Notes: generated by a model not told the origin, from the sequence alone. DNA of 64,000 nucleotides from a bacterium (GCA_016932575.1 JAFGCO010000011.1:108372-172371); one strand, 5' to 3'; positions 24,147 to 34,532 are shown, counted from the first letter of the stretch. Numbers and translations are program-made.

Positions 24147-26210
24147 TTACGATGACTTCTTTTCAAAAATCGGCAAAATCACCGAAAAACTGGTCCCCTT
24201 CCCTGATTCACTTTCAACTTGAATATCTCCCCCATGCTGGTCAATAATACGGCGGCAAATGGCCAATCCCATACCCGTCCCCTTTTCTTTGGTCGAATAA
24301 AACGGCTGAAATATTTTTTTCAGATGATCGGAATGAATACCAATACCCGTATCGGAAACAACAATCTGAATCTGGTCGCTCGAATCGACATCTGTCCGTT
24401 TATTAGAGGATACCTGCAAAGTACCGCCGCTCTCCATGGCATCCAGACTGTTCAGGACCAGATTGGTAAACACTTGTTGAATCTGATATCTGTCCAGCCA
24501 CAGTTTTGGCAAATCATCATTCAGATTCTCTACCCATTTAACTTTTTTATTATTGTTCACCTCTTTATATCTTTTGACAACATCCCTGATTACCTGATTA
24601 ATTTCGACTTCCTCAAATGAGGGTGGCCGGGGACGAGCAAATTGCAAAAAATCCTCAATAATGGCAGCCATTTGATCGGTTTCTTCCTTGACCACACACA
24701 ATAACTGTTGTCCCTCATCCGAAAGCTGTGATTCATCCTGCAACAATCCCACAGATGTTTTAAGTGCGACCAGAGGATTTCGAATCTCATGCGCAATTCC
24801 AGCAGAAAGTTCACCGATTGCAGCCAGCTCTTCACTACGGTAAAGTCTACGCTCCAACTCCCTCTGATTGGTCATATCAATTAATGAAACCAGCGTCTGT
24901 TGTGTGCCGGGAATTGCAGTACTGCTCATATGAATCTGCAGGGTATGCCCGTCACGATTCACAAACTCTGTCTCAAAATGGCCTGTTTTCGCCGAATTCG
25001 AAAATTTCACTTTTCTGTTTTCTGATTTCAAAAAAAGATCCAGAGTCCGTTTGCCAATCAAATCCTTGCGCTTATAGCCACAGAGCTTTTCAAATGCACA
25101 ATTAACCAGCTGAAAACACTGCCTCTGATCAATAATGGCCAGACTGGGGCCTGCAGATTCAAACAGATTCCGATATCGAACTTCCGACTGCTTCGTCTCT
25201 TCATACAGACGGGAATTTTCAATGGCAATAGTCGTTTGTTCAGCGATACTCACCAATGCTTTAATCGTTCCTTCATCAATGGATTGATCATGACAGAAAA
25301 ACGCGGCCATCACTCCCAAAGCCTGTTTTCCACTGATAATCGGAACAAAAGCGACACTTTGGACCTTCAGACTGTTCAGCCATTTTTTATAAGGTTCATC
25401 CGATACATCTTCGGTAAAATGAAATATAAGGGGTTCCTGTAAAATCAATGTCCGGCCAACTGGATTCTTGGATCTGGCTGTCATTGAATATTTAAGACCG
25501 AGAGACTTTGTCTTTAAACCAATACCAAAACCGGCACGTCCCTCAATCAATTTGGCTTCGTCATTCACCATACCGATCCAGGCGCCGTCAAAACCCAGTG
25601 ATTGGACCACTACCTTCGCCAAATTTTCCAGTACCGTATTTAAATGGTCGATTTTCTGTGTAACCGTAATCGCCCGGCTGACAGCAATAAATCGTTGGGC
25701 ACGGAGCGCTGCCTCTTCATAAATTAAGCTGTTATAAATGGCCTGGCCTAAAATTTCACCCGTCTCTAACAATAACTGCTGTTCTTCAGTCTTGAATGTT
25801 CGTGCCACTCGTGTGTATAATCCCAGTACGCCTACCAGTTTACGTTTCTGTACAAGGGGAATACCGGCATAAGATACTAAATTTTCTTTTTTAATAATTT
25901 TAAAAGGAATTCCGCATTTTGAATCTAATGCATCGATAAAAAGAGGCGTATTATTTTTGGCAATCTGTCCCGCCAATCCCTCTCCCATTTGAATAACACC
26001 GACACCAACCATGTCAGGCGATAGGCCCCTATGGGCTTTTATGGTCAGCAAATGGGCATCCGGCTCATAAATCAATATTTCTGCAGCCGGAATATTAAAT
26101 ATCGGGAGCAAATCATCTAAAGCGCTATGTAAAATCTCATCCAGTTGCAGACTTTGCTGCACTGACACTGCAATATTGTTTAGATTTTTATAATAATCGT
26201 CGATTTGCAT
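24147..26210 (-). CDS. Cytoplasmic sensor histidine kinase (GAF-GAF-PAS-HisKA-HATPase)
   Basis: 687 aa with no membrane helix. GAF 1 is about residues 20-160, GAF 2 about 185-332, PAS about 345-450. HisKA follows with His 474 in SAGIAHEIRNPLV, then the HATPase with its N-box NLVLNSLDAM, DTGIG (620-624) and GTGMGLA (644-650). All catalytic motifs are intact. Two GAF domains and a PAS suggest sensing of a soluble or redox ligand. The next gene is an NtrC-type regulator, so the two form a likely two-component pair. Confidence 0.95.
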   Translation of the reverse strand: MQIDDYYKNLNNIAVSVQQSLQLDEILHSALDDLLPIFNIPAAEILIYEPDAHLLTIKAHRGLSPDMVGVGVIQMGEGLAGQIAKNNTPLFIDALDSKCGIPFKIIKKENLVSYAGIPLVQKRKLVGVLGLYTRVARTFKTEEQQLLLETGEILGQAIYNSLIYEEAALRAQRFIAVSRAITVTQKIDHLNTVLENLAKVVVQSLGFDGAWIGMVNDEAKLIEGRAGFGIGLKTKSLGLKYSMTARSKNPVGRTLILQEPLIFHFTEDVSDEPYKKWLNSLKVQSVAFVPIISGKQALGVMAAFFCHDQSIDEGTIKALVSIAEQTTIAIENSRLYEETKQSEVRYRNLFESAGPSLAIIDQRQCFQLVNCAFEKLCGYKRKDLIGKRTLDLFLKSENRKVKFSNSAKTGHFETEFVNRDGHTLQIHMSSTAIPGTQQTLVSLIDMTNQRELERRLYRSEELAAIGELSAGIAHEIRNPLVALKTSVGLLQDESQLSDEGQQLLCVVKEETDQMAAIIEDFLQFARPRPPSFEEVEINQVIRDVVKRYKEVNNNKKVKWVENLNDDLPKLWLDRYQIQQVFTNLVLNSLDAMESGGTLQVSSNKRTDVDSSDQIQIVVSDTGIGIHSDHLKKIFQPFYSTKEKGTGMGLAICRRIIDQHGGDIQVESESGKGTSFSVILPIFEKKSS

Positions 26211-26227
26211 ATATAATTTGATTTTTC

Positions 26228-26827
26228 TTAGGATATATATTTCGGTAAAAATAATCCGCCGGAGAGTGCTCCTATCACCCAGACACCGAATACCATCGCA
26301 AATCCGACCACGATTAAAAACAGAATTTTGTTTTTCAGGGATAGAAAATGAACCTCTACCCCATGATAGAAAATGTACAGACCGAAAAGTGAAATAATTG
26401 GCACAAGAACGCCCAGAAGTGGATTGACATAAAGCACTCCCACCATGAGCAGCGGTAAAAAACTGAAAAATGATAATTGCATGCCTATTGTCTCATCGAT
26501 TTCTGTCTCAAAAAGAATGGCCAGTATATGAATGAATTTACCGATGCCTGCCATCAAGGCCAGCAGAAGTATATACCATACAAACGCCTTGAGAAGTGCT
26601 GCTCCGAACTGCCAATATCCCCAGCACAGGAATCGTGCAATGGCCGACGGCAGAGCCCAGACAGCCATTTCTCTGATCACTTTCCATTCATCTTCCGGAG
26701 TCTGGAGCTGAGACCATGTCTGTGATGGATTTTTATAAAAAGCAATTAATTTCAGACACACATCGCGATACTGACTGATCGTCTGATATATAAACGAAGC
26801 CATACTTTGTTTCCACCCTATTGCCAA
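26228..26827 (-). CDS. Yip1-domain-like integral membrane protein
   Basis: 199 aa. Five hydrophobic helices follow an amphipathic start with the Yip1-like phrase FYKNPSQTWSQLQTPEDEWK. Bacterial Yip1-family proteins are small membrane proteins of unknown role, sometimes linked to envelope stress. It lies 17 bp upstream of the kinase gene and about 40 bp after the PpiC-type gene, so it is probably in the same operon. It could be a membrane partner for the otherwise soluble kinase, but that is inference. Confidence 0.65.
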   Translation of the reverse strand: MAIGWKQSMASFIYQTISQYRDVCLKLIAFYKNPSQTWSQLQTPEDEWKVIREMAVWALPSAIARFLCWGYWQFGAALLKAFVWYILLLALMAGIGKFIHILAILFETEIDETIGMQLSFFSFLPLLMVGVLYVNPLLGVLVPIISLFGLYIFYHGVEVHFLSLKNKILFLIVVGFAMVFGVWVIGALSGGLFLPKYIS

Positions 26828-26866
26828 AAATTAAATTTATTCGGATTAACTTTATGAAATAACACC

Positions 26867-27397
26867 CTAGTTCTCACGCCGGATAATGTGATAACCTAAG
26901 GGTGTCTTGATAACACTGCTGATCTCACCCGATTTAAGTTTCAGAGCCGCCTGCTCAAAGGCCGGCAGTAAATCTCCCCGTTTAAACGAGCCCAGATAAC
27001 CGCCTTTTGTTGCGCTGGCTTTGTCTGTAGAATATTTTTTGGCCAATTCATCAAAACTGGCACCGCTTTTCAATTGCTTTAATATATCCCTTGCTTCCGA
27101 TTCAGTTTTTAATAAAATATGACTCGCTGACAAAGCAAAACCCTCTACAAGTGTCGGATCATCCGTTAAAGAGGATTCCCAAACCCACCCTGTAATCTGA
27201 ACTTTCACCCAATTAGGACGTTTCTCTAATACTTCTACTTGTGTGCCGCTATTCAATATACCGATTTTTTGACCACTGGGAGAATCGCGTAAATTTTCAT
27301 TTTTTACTTTAACATACTGAACACCCCCCTGACCGAACAGCAGCGCTTGAAACAGAATAAATATGCAGAAAAAAATCGGATGCCGATGAATTCGCAT
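26867..27397 (-). CDS. SH3-domain and parvulin (PpiC) peptidyl-prolyl isomerase
   Basis: 176 aa from ATG 27397; an in-frame GTG lies 15 bp upstream at 27412 without a Shine-Dalgarno, whereas GAGGAG sits just before the ATG. A signal peptide (IFFCIFILFQALLFGQG) is followed by a bacterial SH3 domain (about 25-85, VKNENLRDSPSGQKIG, GWVWESSL) and a parvulin domain (about 88-175) with ASHILLK, FDELAKKYSTD, GGYLGSFKRGD and TPLGYHIIR. It is a periplasmic proline isomerase or chaperone for outer-membrane proteins. It heads the signalling operon. Confidence 0.88.
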   Translation of the reverse strand: MRIHRHPIFFCIFILFQALLFGQGGVQYVKVKNENLRDSPSGQKIGILNSGTQVEVLEKRPNWVKVQITGWVWESSLTDDPTLVEGFALSASHILLKTESEARDILKQLKSGASFDELAKKYSTDKASATKGGYLGSFKRGDLLPAFEQAALKLKSGEISSVIKTPLGYHIIRREN

Positions 27398-27412
27398 AAT
27401 CTCCTCACTCAC

Positions 27413-27709
27413 TTTGTTTATCCTTTCATATTAACAAAACAATATATCTTCCAAAACAACGACAATAATCATTTTGAATTCAGACTCTGTATCTATGTTC
27501 ATTTCATTTTGAAAATAATCATTTCTTGTTAAAAATTCAAGATATTTATAATGAAATTTTATTTGATCAGCGTTAAAATCAATTTGATAAAGATTGATAA
27601 TACATAACTGCTTCGTTATTCCATAGTCGTCAATAAATACAGGGTATATCATTTTTACGAACAAATATTCAATATTTTTAAAGAATTGAACGATAAAACC
27701 GACCATTTC
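27413..27709. other. AT-rich divergent intergenic region
   Basis: About 300 bp between the PpiC-type gene and the protease. It contains a 91-codon minus-strand reading frame (27431-27706) without a Shine-Dalgarno and with AT-driven composition (Phe, Ile, Asn, Tyr rich). I do not call it a gene. Confidence 0.5.
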
Positions 27710-27738
27710 TTGACAATAATATGTTTAAATCGTATATT
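27710..27738 (+). promoter_or_regulatory. Sigma-70 promoter of the S41 protease gene
   Basis: Perfect TTGACA (27710-27715), exact 17-bp spacer, TATATT (27733-27738). It predicts a transcript start near 27745, about 50 nt before ATG 27795. Confidence 0.8.
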
Positions 27739-27794
27739 CTAAAAAATACAGAATTAAAGTGAGTCACGAGCCAAATCCTCAGGGGATCACTTCA

Positions 27795-29405
27795 ATGAAA
27801 CGAATACGCAGGCACCATATTTTCATTCTATTCTTCATCAGTCTGTTATGGATCACAGGAGCCACGTCTTATCTGTATGAATCAGGACGGTCGCTGTATG
27901 CAAAAATTGAACTCTTCAGCACAATATTCAGAACCATTCAGGAACAATATGTTGATGAAACTGATTCCCAGGATTTAATAGAAAACGCCATTGAAGGCAT
28001 GGTATCAAGCCTGGATCCTCATACCATGTACTTTACCAAAGAAAAATTTCAGGAATGGAATCAGGATTTTGAGGGATATTCAGGGATTGGAATTTATTTT
28101 GATGTGATTCGTGGCAAAATAACCATTCTGTCTGTGATTTCCGGAGGACCTTCGGACAAAGTGGGACTTCATACAAGTGATAAAATTATTGGAATCAACG
28201 GAAAATCTGCAATCGGTATCAAACGGGATGAAGTCCCTCTTAAATTAAAGGGCCCACGAGGATCACAGGTTGAAATACTGGTGGAACGCAAAGGATGGAA
28301 AAATCCCAAATCATTTACAATCATCCGGGATGAAGTGCACATTGAAAGTGTCCCGTATTCATTTATGATTCAACCTCAAACCGGGTATATCAATATCGCC
28401 CGTTTTTCCGCTACCACGGAAAAAGAATTTCAAGACGCACTCGAAAAACTGGATGCTCAGGGAATGCAGAGACTGGTTTTGGATCTGCGGCAAAACGGCG
28501 GAGGCTATCTCGAAAGTGCGGTTAAGGTGGTGGACCGCTTTTTACCAGGAGGACATCGAATTGTATATACAAAGGGGCGGGTGAAAAATACATTCCGGGA
28601 GTACTTTTCCACTTCACGCACATCACATGCCCATTTACCCTTAGTCGTACTGATCGACAGAGCCTCTGCTTCTGCTTCTGAAATTGTCGCCGGTGCGCTT
28701 CAGGACTGGGACCGCGCTCTGATTATCGGTGAGACCAGTTTTGGCAAAGGATTGGTTCAGGGACAATTTCCAATGCGGGACGGATCAGCGCTGCTGATGA
28801 CTACCGCGCGTTATTACACCCCCTCGGGCCGTATGATCCAGCGTCCCTATGATCAGAAAACACACCATGAATATTTTACTGAAATTTTTAACGATGACCG
28901 GCGAGACCAGCTCGAAGAAGACACATCCCGGCCAATGAAATATACATTGATCCTGAACAGGAAGGTTCTTGGCGGGGGAGGTATTATGCCGGATATTGAA
29001 TTTTCTGTTGAAAATGATACCCTCAGTGATGTTATTCGGCGGCTGGTTTATTCTCCTGAACGGTTTTTCTTTACCTATGTAGATCTCAATATGAGGAGCA
29101 ACCTGAAAACCAAAATAGAATTTAATGACTTCCTGAAAAGCTATCATGTCAATGGTAACAATCTTCAAAAATTTCTTGAATACATCAGGAAACAGGGATT
29201 TAAAATCAGCAACCGTGAATTTGTAAAAAATAAAAAGGACATCGAATTCTTTTTAAAATTATCAATGGCATCGGTTATCTGGGGGGACGAAGCCCGCTAT
29301 AAACTGCAGATGACCCGTGACAGGCAGCTTATGGAAGCGCTGACCCATTTATCATCTTCGGAAAAAATATTAAAACGAGCCTATGCCGTCGGCCAAAAAA
29401 GTTAA
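27795..29405 (+). CDS. S41-family C-terminal processing protease (CtpA-like)
   Basis: 536 aa from ATG 27795, which has AGGGG eight bases upstream; an in-frame GTG at 27759 has no Shine-Dalgarno. A signal anchor (IFILFFISLLWITGATSYL) is followed by an N-terminal helical segment, a PDZ domain (about 80-165, YSGIGIYFD, ISGGPSDKVGL) and the tail-specific protease core. The nucleophile Ser is in DRASASASEIVAG and the general base Lys in GETSFGKGLVQ. It cleaves C-termini of envelope proteins. The C-terminal 130 residues extend beyond the minimal family. It is monocistronic with its own promoter. Confidence 0.93.
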   Translation: MKRIRRHHIFILFFISLLWITGATSYLYESGRSLYAKIELFSTIFRTIQEQYVDETDSQDLIENAIEGMVSSLDPHTMYFTKEKFQEWNQDFEGYSGIGIYFDVIRGKITILSVISGGPSDKVGLHTSDKIIGINGKSAIGIKRDEVPLKLKGPRGSQVEILVERKGWKNPKSFTIIRDEVHIESVPYSFMIQPQTGYINIARFSATTEKEFQDALEKLDAQGMQRLVLDLRQNGGGYLESAVKVVDRFLPGGHRIVYTKGRVKNTFREYFSTSRTSHAHLPLVVLIDRASASASEIVAGALQDWDRALIIGETSFGKGLVQGQFPMRDGSALLMTTARYYTPSGRMIQRPYDQKTHHEYFTEIFNDDRRDQLEEDTSRPMKYTLILNRKVLGGGGIMPDIEFSVENDTLSDVIRRLVYSPERFFFTYVDLNMRSNLKTKIEFNDFLKSYHVNGNNLQKFLEYIRKQGFKISNREFVKNKKDIEFFLKLSMASVIWGDEARYKLQMTRDRQLMEALTHLSSSEKILKRAYAVGQKS

Positions 29406-29456
29406 AAACGAAAGGATGGATCAAGCGCGCGAGAAAATATAGTCGGAGAGTAAAGA

Positions 29457-31130
29457 TTAATATATAATTCTTAAATCATCATCGTATATCGCTGTTTTTG
29501 AAGTATCTGCATTTTTAATTATCTGTGCTACGGCCTGAAGTAAATCCGTTAAGGTATACGGCTTCTGAAGAAAGGGTATACTTTTTTCTTTTATCACAGA
29601 CCATTGAGATTTTGAATCTGTATAACCACTTGTAAGCAGCACTCTCAGGTCTTTTCGTTGTTTTTGCATTTGTTCAATCAGTTGCACACCACTCAGATCA
29701 GGCAGTACAACATCGCAAAGGATAAGATCGATTTTATCCTTGATTTTATTAAACTGCTTTAAGGCTTCACCTGCATCTTTTGCCACGTCAACCTTATAAC
29801 CATTCCGTTCCAAAGCCCGAGTTGTAAACTCGCGAACGCACCTTTCATCTTCAATCAGTAAAACATGTTCTGAATTGCCCTTTAAATTTTTTATCTTTAC
29901 TGTATCCTTATGCGTCTCAGGAATCTCTATTTTTTTACCCGGGAGATAGATTCGGAAAACACATCCTTTTTTTGATTCACTGTAAACATTTATCCATCCC
30001 TTGTGGTCCTTTACAATCCCATAAACCACGGACAGTCCCAGGCCCGTTCCTTTATTGGGTCCCTTGGTGCTAAAGAATGGCTCGAATATACGATCCATAT
30101 GTTTTTTATCAATGCCCGGTCCCGTATCCGTAACACTCAGGCGTACAAAATGTCCCGGATAGGCTTCGGGAATCATTTCACAATCGATTTCCTTCAGATG
30201 GACCATATCCGTCTGAATCGTAATCTGACCACCATCCGGCATCACATCCCGCGCATTGACAGTCAGGTTTAAAATCACCTGTTCCAGAGTACCGGGATCG
30301 CCGTATACTGCCCATAATTTTGAATCCAGCGCAGTCACAATACTGATATCCTCACCAATCAACCGATGCAGCATTTTAAGCAATCCAACGATCAGTTTAT
30401 TTAAATCCAAATATGAAAAACGAGTCAAATGTTTTCTGCTGAAAAGCAACAGTTGCCTTGTCAGGTCAGCGGCTCCTGTTGTCGCGATATTGATCTCTTC
30501 CAATTCTTCATAAACAGGATGCGATTTTCCAATTGCCTGCAGGGCCAGATCGAGAGAACCACGAATAGCCGTCAACAGATTATTGAAATCATGGGCAATG
30601 CCCCCTGCCAAAGTGCCAATCGCTTCCATTTTTTGCATATGGAGCAACTGCTCCTGCATCTTTTCATTTTCTATTTCAGCTCGTTTTCGTTCTGTCACAT
30701 CTTGAGAAGTGATAATTGCCCCGTTTGGAAATGGTGCAATATTGATACAAAGATAGCGATCTTTATATTTTTGTTCAGCAAACTGTTTGGTCTCCCCGCT
30801 TTCAATACAGTGCATTAATTCTTTGTACATATCAATCTCATGTTTTGCCGCATAATCTTTGTACATCACTTCGCCAATAAATGGCAAACGTTCGCCCGAT
30901 TTTCGTTTTGCAAGATTATACCCGGTAACATGTCCCTCACGATCCACAACCACTGTTTCAATAGGATTGTAATGGAATAAAGCATAATTGAACGATTCGC
31001 TCTCCTGCAGTGCCCCTTCGAGACGCGCCCGTTCTTTCTCGGCACGCTCTAGACGTTCAATCCTTTGTTGAAGGCGTTTATTTTCTTCAAGAAGTTCCTG
31101 CTTGGAATTACTTTTTTCGTGTTTTGACAT
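29457..31130 (-). CDS. Hybrid sensor histidine kinase (coiled coil-PAS-HisKA-HATPase-REC)
   Basis: 557 aa, cytoplasmic. An N-terminal coiled coil (1-45) is followed by a short PAS domain (about 48-150, with a PAC-like end ITSQDVTERKRAE). HisKA follows with His 180 in AGGIAHDFNNLL, then the HATPase (NLTVNARDVMPDG, DTGPGI, GTGLGLS) and a C-terminal receiver with Asp 473 in LILCDVVLPD. The HDFNN type H-box is typical of hybrid kinases. No phosphotransfer protein lies beside it, but three stand-alone receivers are in the window. It is convergent with the protease gene. Confidence 0.94.
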   Translation of the reverse strand: MSKHEKSNSKQELLEENKRLQQRIERLERAEKERARLEGALQESESFNYALFHYNPIETVVVDREGHVTGYNLAKRKSGERLPFIGEVMYKDYAAKHEIDMYKELMHCIESGETKQFAEQKYKDRYLCINIAPFPNGAIITSQDVTERKRAEIENEKMQEQLLHMQKMEAIGTLAGGIAHDFNNLLTAIRGSLDLALQAIGKSHPVYEELEEINIATTGAADLTRQLLLFSRKHLTRFSYLDLNKLIVGLLKMLHRLIGEDISIVTALDSKLWAVYGDPGTLEQVILNLTVNARDVMPDGGQITIQTDMVHLKEIDCEMIPEAYPGHFVRLSVTDTGPGIDKKHMDRIFEPFFSTKGPNKGTGLGLSVVYGIVKDHKGWINVYSESKKGCVFRIYLPGKKIEIPETHKDTVKIKNLKGNSEHVLLIEDERCVREFTTRALERNGYKVDVAKDAGEALKQFNKIKDKIDLILCDVVLPDLSGVQLIEQMQKQRKDLRVLLTSGYTDSKSQWSVIKEKSIPFLQKPYTLTDLLQAVAQIIKNADTSKTAIYDDDLRIIY

Positions 31131-31214
31131 TTAATACGGTTCCTGTTGCACTCAATAAACACAAAACGAATTTCATTTTACGGATAATTCTTTTAAAAAA
31201 CAAACTGAATTATG

Positions 31215-32111
31215 TTAATTTTTTGTCATATTTCTCAAACGCAGGGATCCGATCAACACACCTCCAATGATCAGACATAACCCGATCACAGATGAGATTA
31301 AAATATGTTCCTTAAGTATCAATTTTAAAAATATAAGAGATAAAAAAGGACTCAAATAGACCACATGGCTGATGGAACCGGCAGACGGAGCCAGTTCCAA
31401 TGCCCGCATCCACAAAACGAATGTAAGTCCCATTTCACCTAAGCCTATCCATATTGCACAAATCATACCAGAATATGAAGGCAAATAAATATTATTCCGG
31501 AAAAATAAATACAGAAAAAGATAGCAAAATCCGAAAATAAAATTCATCCTCATCTTCTGAAGCGCCGGTCGGTCTTCATGCATATTGCCAATCCAGTACA
31601 CTGCCCAAATTACTGAACTGCCCACAGCGAGCAGCATACCGGTCGTATGAGAAAAATGAAAACCAAAATGCCCCCTTGTAGAAATCACCAGGACGCCGAA
31701 TAATCCGCATCCCAATGCAACAATATGTCGCATATGCAGCCGTTGTTTGAAAATAATCGACGAAAAAATTGATAATGTAATGGGCCATGTATAATTTAAG
31801 GGCTGGGCTTCACTCGCTGGTAATAGATCATATGCCTTGAATAACACCAGGTAATATAAAAATGGATTTAATAATCCCAGAAGGGCTGAACGGTATATTG
31901 CCTGTCGGGAAAGGACCTTCAAATGCTCCTTTTCTCTGCAAAAAATTGCTGCTGCCAGAAGAAAAAGAACTGACCAGAACGTGGACCATCCCAAAAGGGC
32001 TGAACTGTCATGATGGAAATACTGCAATCCCAATTTAAATGCCGTGGCAACTGTTGACCATAACAATGTAGCCAACATCGCATAGAAATAGGATTTATAC
32101 AGGTGAGTCAT
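31215..32111 (-). CDS. EamA/DMT-family transporter
   Basis: 298 aa with ten predicted helices, two EamA repeats (about 5-140 and 150-290). The first has a GLLNPFLYYLVLFKAYDLLP segment, the second ends in ILISSVIGLCLIIGGVLIG, as in the drug/metabolite exporter superfamily. Substrate unknown (amino acids, nucleosides or small metabolites are typical). It sits between the hybrid kinase and a CheY-like gene, all on the minus strand, with 84 and 42 bp gaps. No motif gives specificity. Confidence 0.85.
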   Translation of the reverse strand: MTHLYKSYFYAMLATLLWSTVATAFKLGLQYFHHDSSALLGWSTFWSVLFLLAAAIFCREKEHLKVLSRQAIYRSALLGLLNPFLYYLVLFKAYDLLPASEAQPLNYTWPITLSIFSSIIFKQRLHMRHIVALGCGLFGVLVISTRGHFGFHFSHTTGMLLAVGSSVIWAVYWIGNMHEDRPALQKMRMNFIFGFCYLFLYLFFRNNIYLPSYSGMICAIWIGLGEMGLTFVLWMRALELAPSAGSISHVVYLSPFLSLIFLKLILKEHILISSVIGLCLIIGGVLIGSLRLRNMTKN

Positions 32112-32153
32112 AAATATTCAGGAGACATGAATATGTGAAAAGGGATATTCCTT

Positions 32154-32537
32154 TTACTCTGCACGAAGCCGATGATCACGTGTTGACAGTCCGGTTCCGA
32201 TCAAATCCTGAAGTTGTACCAGATCAATCGGTTTGGCCAGATAGGTATACCCGTCTTCTTCAATGGTTTTAACAATACTTTCTGCGGAAGGATAACCGGT
32301 GATAATAATAATTACGGCGTTTGGATCGATTTCCTTGGCAGCATGAAGGAAACTCAATCCATCCATCTCCGGCATATTCACATCGACAATCGAAAGATCG
32401 ATTGGACTTTCCCGGAAAATTCTTAAGGCCTCTTTTCCATTGGATGCCCTGACACTTTCATGTCCCATCATATGAATAACTTTGTGAAGATAATGACAAA
32501 TCCCTTCTTCATCATCAGCAATGAGTATCTGTGCCAA
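32154..32537 (-). CDS. Single-domain response regulator (CheY-like)
   Basis: 127 aa, a complete receiver: ILIADDEE, Asp 52 in SIVDVNMPEMDG, Thr in IIITGYP and Lys in YLAKPID. No output domain. It ends with a short charged tail (STRDHRLRAE). It lies upstream of the transporter and hybrid kinase genes in the same direction, so it may accept phosphate from that kinase's receiver or compete with it. Confidence 0.9.
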   Translation of the reverse strand: MAQILIADDEEGICHYLHKVIHMMGHESVRASNGKEALRIFRESPIDLSIVDVNMPEMDGLSFLHAAKEIDPNAVIIIITGYPSAESIVKTIEEDGYTYLAKPIDLVQLQDLIGTGLSTRDHRLRAE

Positions 32538-32657
32538 AACTGCCTCCTCAAATCACTTATCAGACAACGTTCTGAAAGAAAACGGGCAATCTGAAATGAC
32601 TCTCTTGTTAAAAAAGTACTGCCTCAATCTGTCTGCTAAAGAGAAAACAAACACGCC

Positions 32658-34532
32658 TCATTCAAACTTCGCCGGATGAATAAAATTTCCATACGCCGCC
32701 TGAGCCGCCTCCAGCCTCTCAACTTCCGCGTTGAGTGTATCAAAAATGATTTCCGGTGCATTTGGAACTTCGTTATATATATCTAAAATACGGTGAATCT
32801 TGGATAAAAACGGCATCACGCGCAAACTGAATTGCTGAATATAGTCTCCTTCGCTGAAGGATTTGCTAAGGATATCCCCGAATAACTTTTTAAGATCCGG
32901 ATATTTTGGAATAAAACCGACAGGGGTCATAATCGCGTCGACATCTCCGTGAACTCTGAGATCCATCCATTTCAACCAGACTGATTTATCGTTCCGCTCG
33001 TTTAACCAGTTGCCTGAATCATCTCTTAAAAAATAATTCACACCAAAAATCTTTGGTACGACGTCGGCTTTGCGGCCAAAATCCAAATTGCTCTGAATGT
33101 AGTCACTTAATGGAACGGATACGAAATCCAGATTGGACATGGGATTAAATTTCGGTACGCCCTCCCTGCCTAAAGTCGCCGCCGTTGTTTCCGATTCAAG
33201 TGACGCTCCGATGGTAATAATGCCATGTTCCCAGTCAAATGCTTCGCGGAGAGGCATCCATGCGTACGAATCCCGTCCGCCGTAAATAATCCCGCCCACT
33301 TCGACTCCCGTGGGATCTTCGATTCTGGAATCATAATTTTCCAGACAATCAAGAGACAGGGTAAAACGGGCATTTTTATGTGAAGGGGGAATGATATTTC
33401 CTGAATTATCCTTTTTATCAGGTGTCCACTCTCCAGAATAATTAACTCCCTTTTCAGGCATTGAAACATCTTTATCGATCCAGTAAACCTCGCCATCTTC
33501 GGTTGTCAGCACATTGGAAAAAATAATTTCATTGGGCGTATGAAGGGTTTTGTAAATAATCGGATCATCTTTTGAATTAATGCCCATAATGATGCCGAAC
33601 ATCCCCTTTTCCACGTTCACAGCGCGCACTTTGCCATCGATAACCTTTAAATAGGCGATATCATCACCAACAATTTTTTCACCGGGCATCATTGAAGTGG
33701 ATGTTTTACCGCAAAGTGAGGGAAATGCGCCAGTAAAATAGGTTTTCCGGTTACCGGGCCCATGTACACCCATCACGAACATATGCTCACACAGCCAGTC
33801 TTCATCTGTGGCCCGTTTAATAGCCAACCGCATGGCCAGCTTTTTTAATCCGAGTGTATTCCCGCCGTATTGCGTATTGGCGCTGTATACAATTTTATCT
33901 TCCGGATCAATATAAATACGCCGTTTGAACACATGCTTACTCACAACATTCTCCAGTTCACCCTGACTGTGCACAATCCTGAAAAATTGCTCGGACGGAT
34001 CCGCATGACGAAAGGCTTCATAGCCCTGACGATAAAGCAGATCAAGGCTGTGAGCCACATAAGCCGAATCCGTCAACTGGCAGGTCAGAATCGAGAAAGG
34101 AGAATCCACGGGACCCAGGCAAAAAAACCGGACATACATATGATGCCCCTTCATGATGCCCTTCATGATCGATTTAATTTCCTTTTCGCCTTCATCCTTA
34201 TCCATACTGTTAATATTTTTACTGAATGTTTGTCCCCTGGGCAATAACAATTTTGTGTTTTCCTTGTCACGTGCCTGATCATAAAATCCATCAAAATGAA
34301 CTGTATGTCCTTTAATGTTTAATTCAGATTCTTCACCTGTTTGAATGGCCTGCTCACGAATATAATTCAGATCATCTGCAGAATCTGTAATGACAGCAAC
34401 CCGACCCGGCTGACATAATTCGACATATTGCGCCACAAAATCATGAAGTACCGGGCTTTGAATCTCCATCAATTTATTATAATTGATATCATCTAAATGT
34501 TCTTTCAAAATATGTAAAGCTTGCTTCATCAA
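32658..34532 (-). CDS. pckG: Phosphoenolpyruvate carboxykinase (GTP)
   Basis: 624 aa, the usual size. Converts oxaloacetate and GTP to PEP, CO2 and GDP, cytoplasmic. The nucleotide loop appears as FPSLCGKTSTSMM (kinase-1a, with the hyper-reactive Cys), followed by GDDIAYL (metal/kinase-2 region). The PEP-binding start GGNTLGLKKLAMRLA is also present. The SLCGKTSTSMM variant differs from the common SACGKTN form. It has its own sigma-70-type promoter (34600-34628) and a 60-nt leader. Confidence 0.95.
   Translation of the reverse strand: MMKQALHILKEHLDDINYNKLMEIQSPVLHDFVAQYVELCQPGRVAVITDSADDLNYIREQAIQTGEESELNIKGHTVHFDGFYDQARDKENTKLLLPRGQTFSKNINSMDKDEGEKEIKSIMKGIMKGHHMYVRFFCLGPVDSPFSILTCQLTDSAYVAHSLDLLYRQGYEAFRHADPSEQFFRIVHSQGELENVVSKHVFKRRIYIDPEDKIVYSANTQYGGNTLGLKKLAMRLAIKRATDEDWLCEHMFVMGVHGPGNRKTYFTGAFPSLCGKTSTSMMPGEKIVGDDIAYLKVIDGKVRAVNVEKGMFGIIMGINSKDDPIIYKTLHTPNEIIFSNVLTTEDGEVYWIDKDVSMPEKGVNYSGEWTPDKKDNSGNIIPPSHKNARFTLSLDCLENYDSRIEDPTGVEVGGIIYGGRDSYAWMPLREAFDWEHGIITIGASLESETTAATLGREGVPKFNPMSNLDFVSVPLSDYIQSNLDFGRKADVVPKIFGVNYFLRDDSGNWLNERNDKSVWLKWMDLRVHGDVDAIMTPVGFIPKYPDLKKLFGDILSKSFSEGDYIQQFSLRVMPFLSKIHRILDIYNEVPNAPEIIFDTLNAEVERLEAAQAAYGNFIHPAKFE

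Noticed and set aside
27431-27706. A 91-codon minus-strand reading frame between the PpiC-type gene and the protease
   Set aside because: No Shine-Dalgarno, AT-driven composition, overlap with the protease promoter region, and no recognisable motif.
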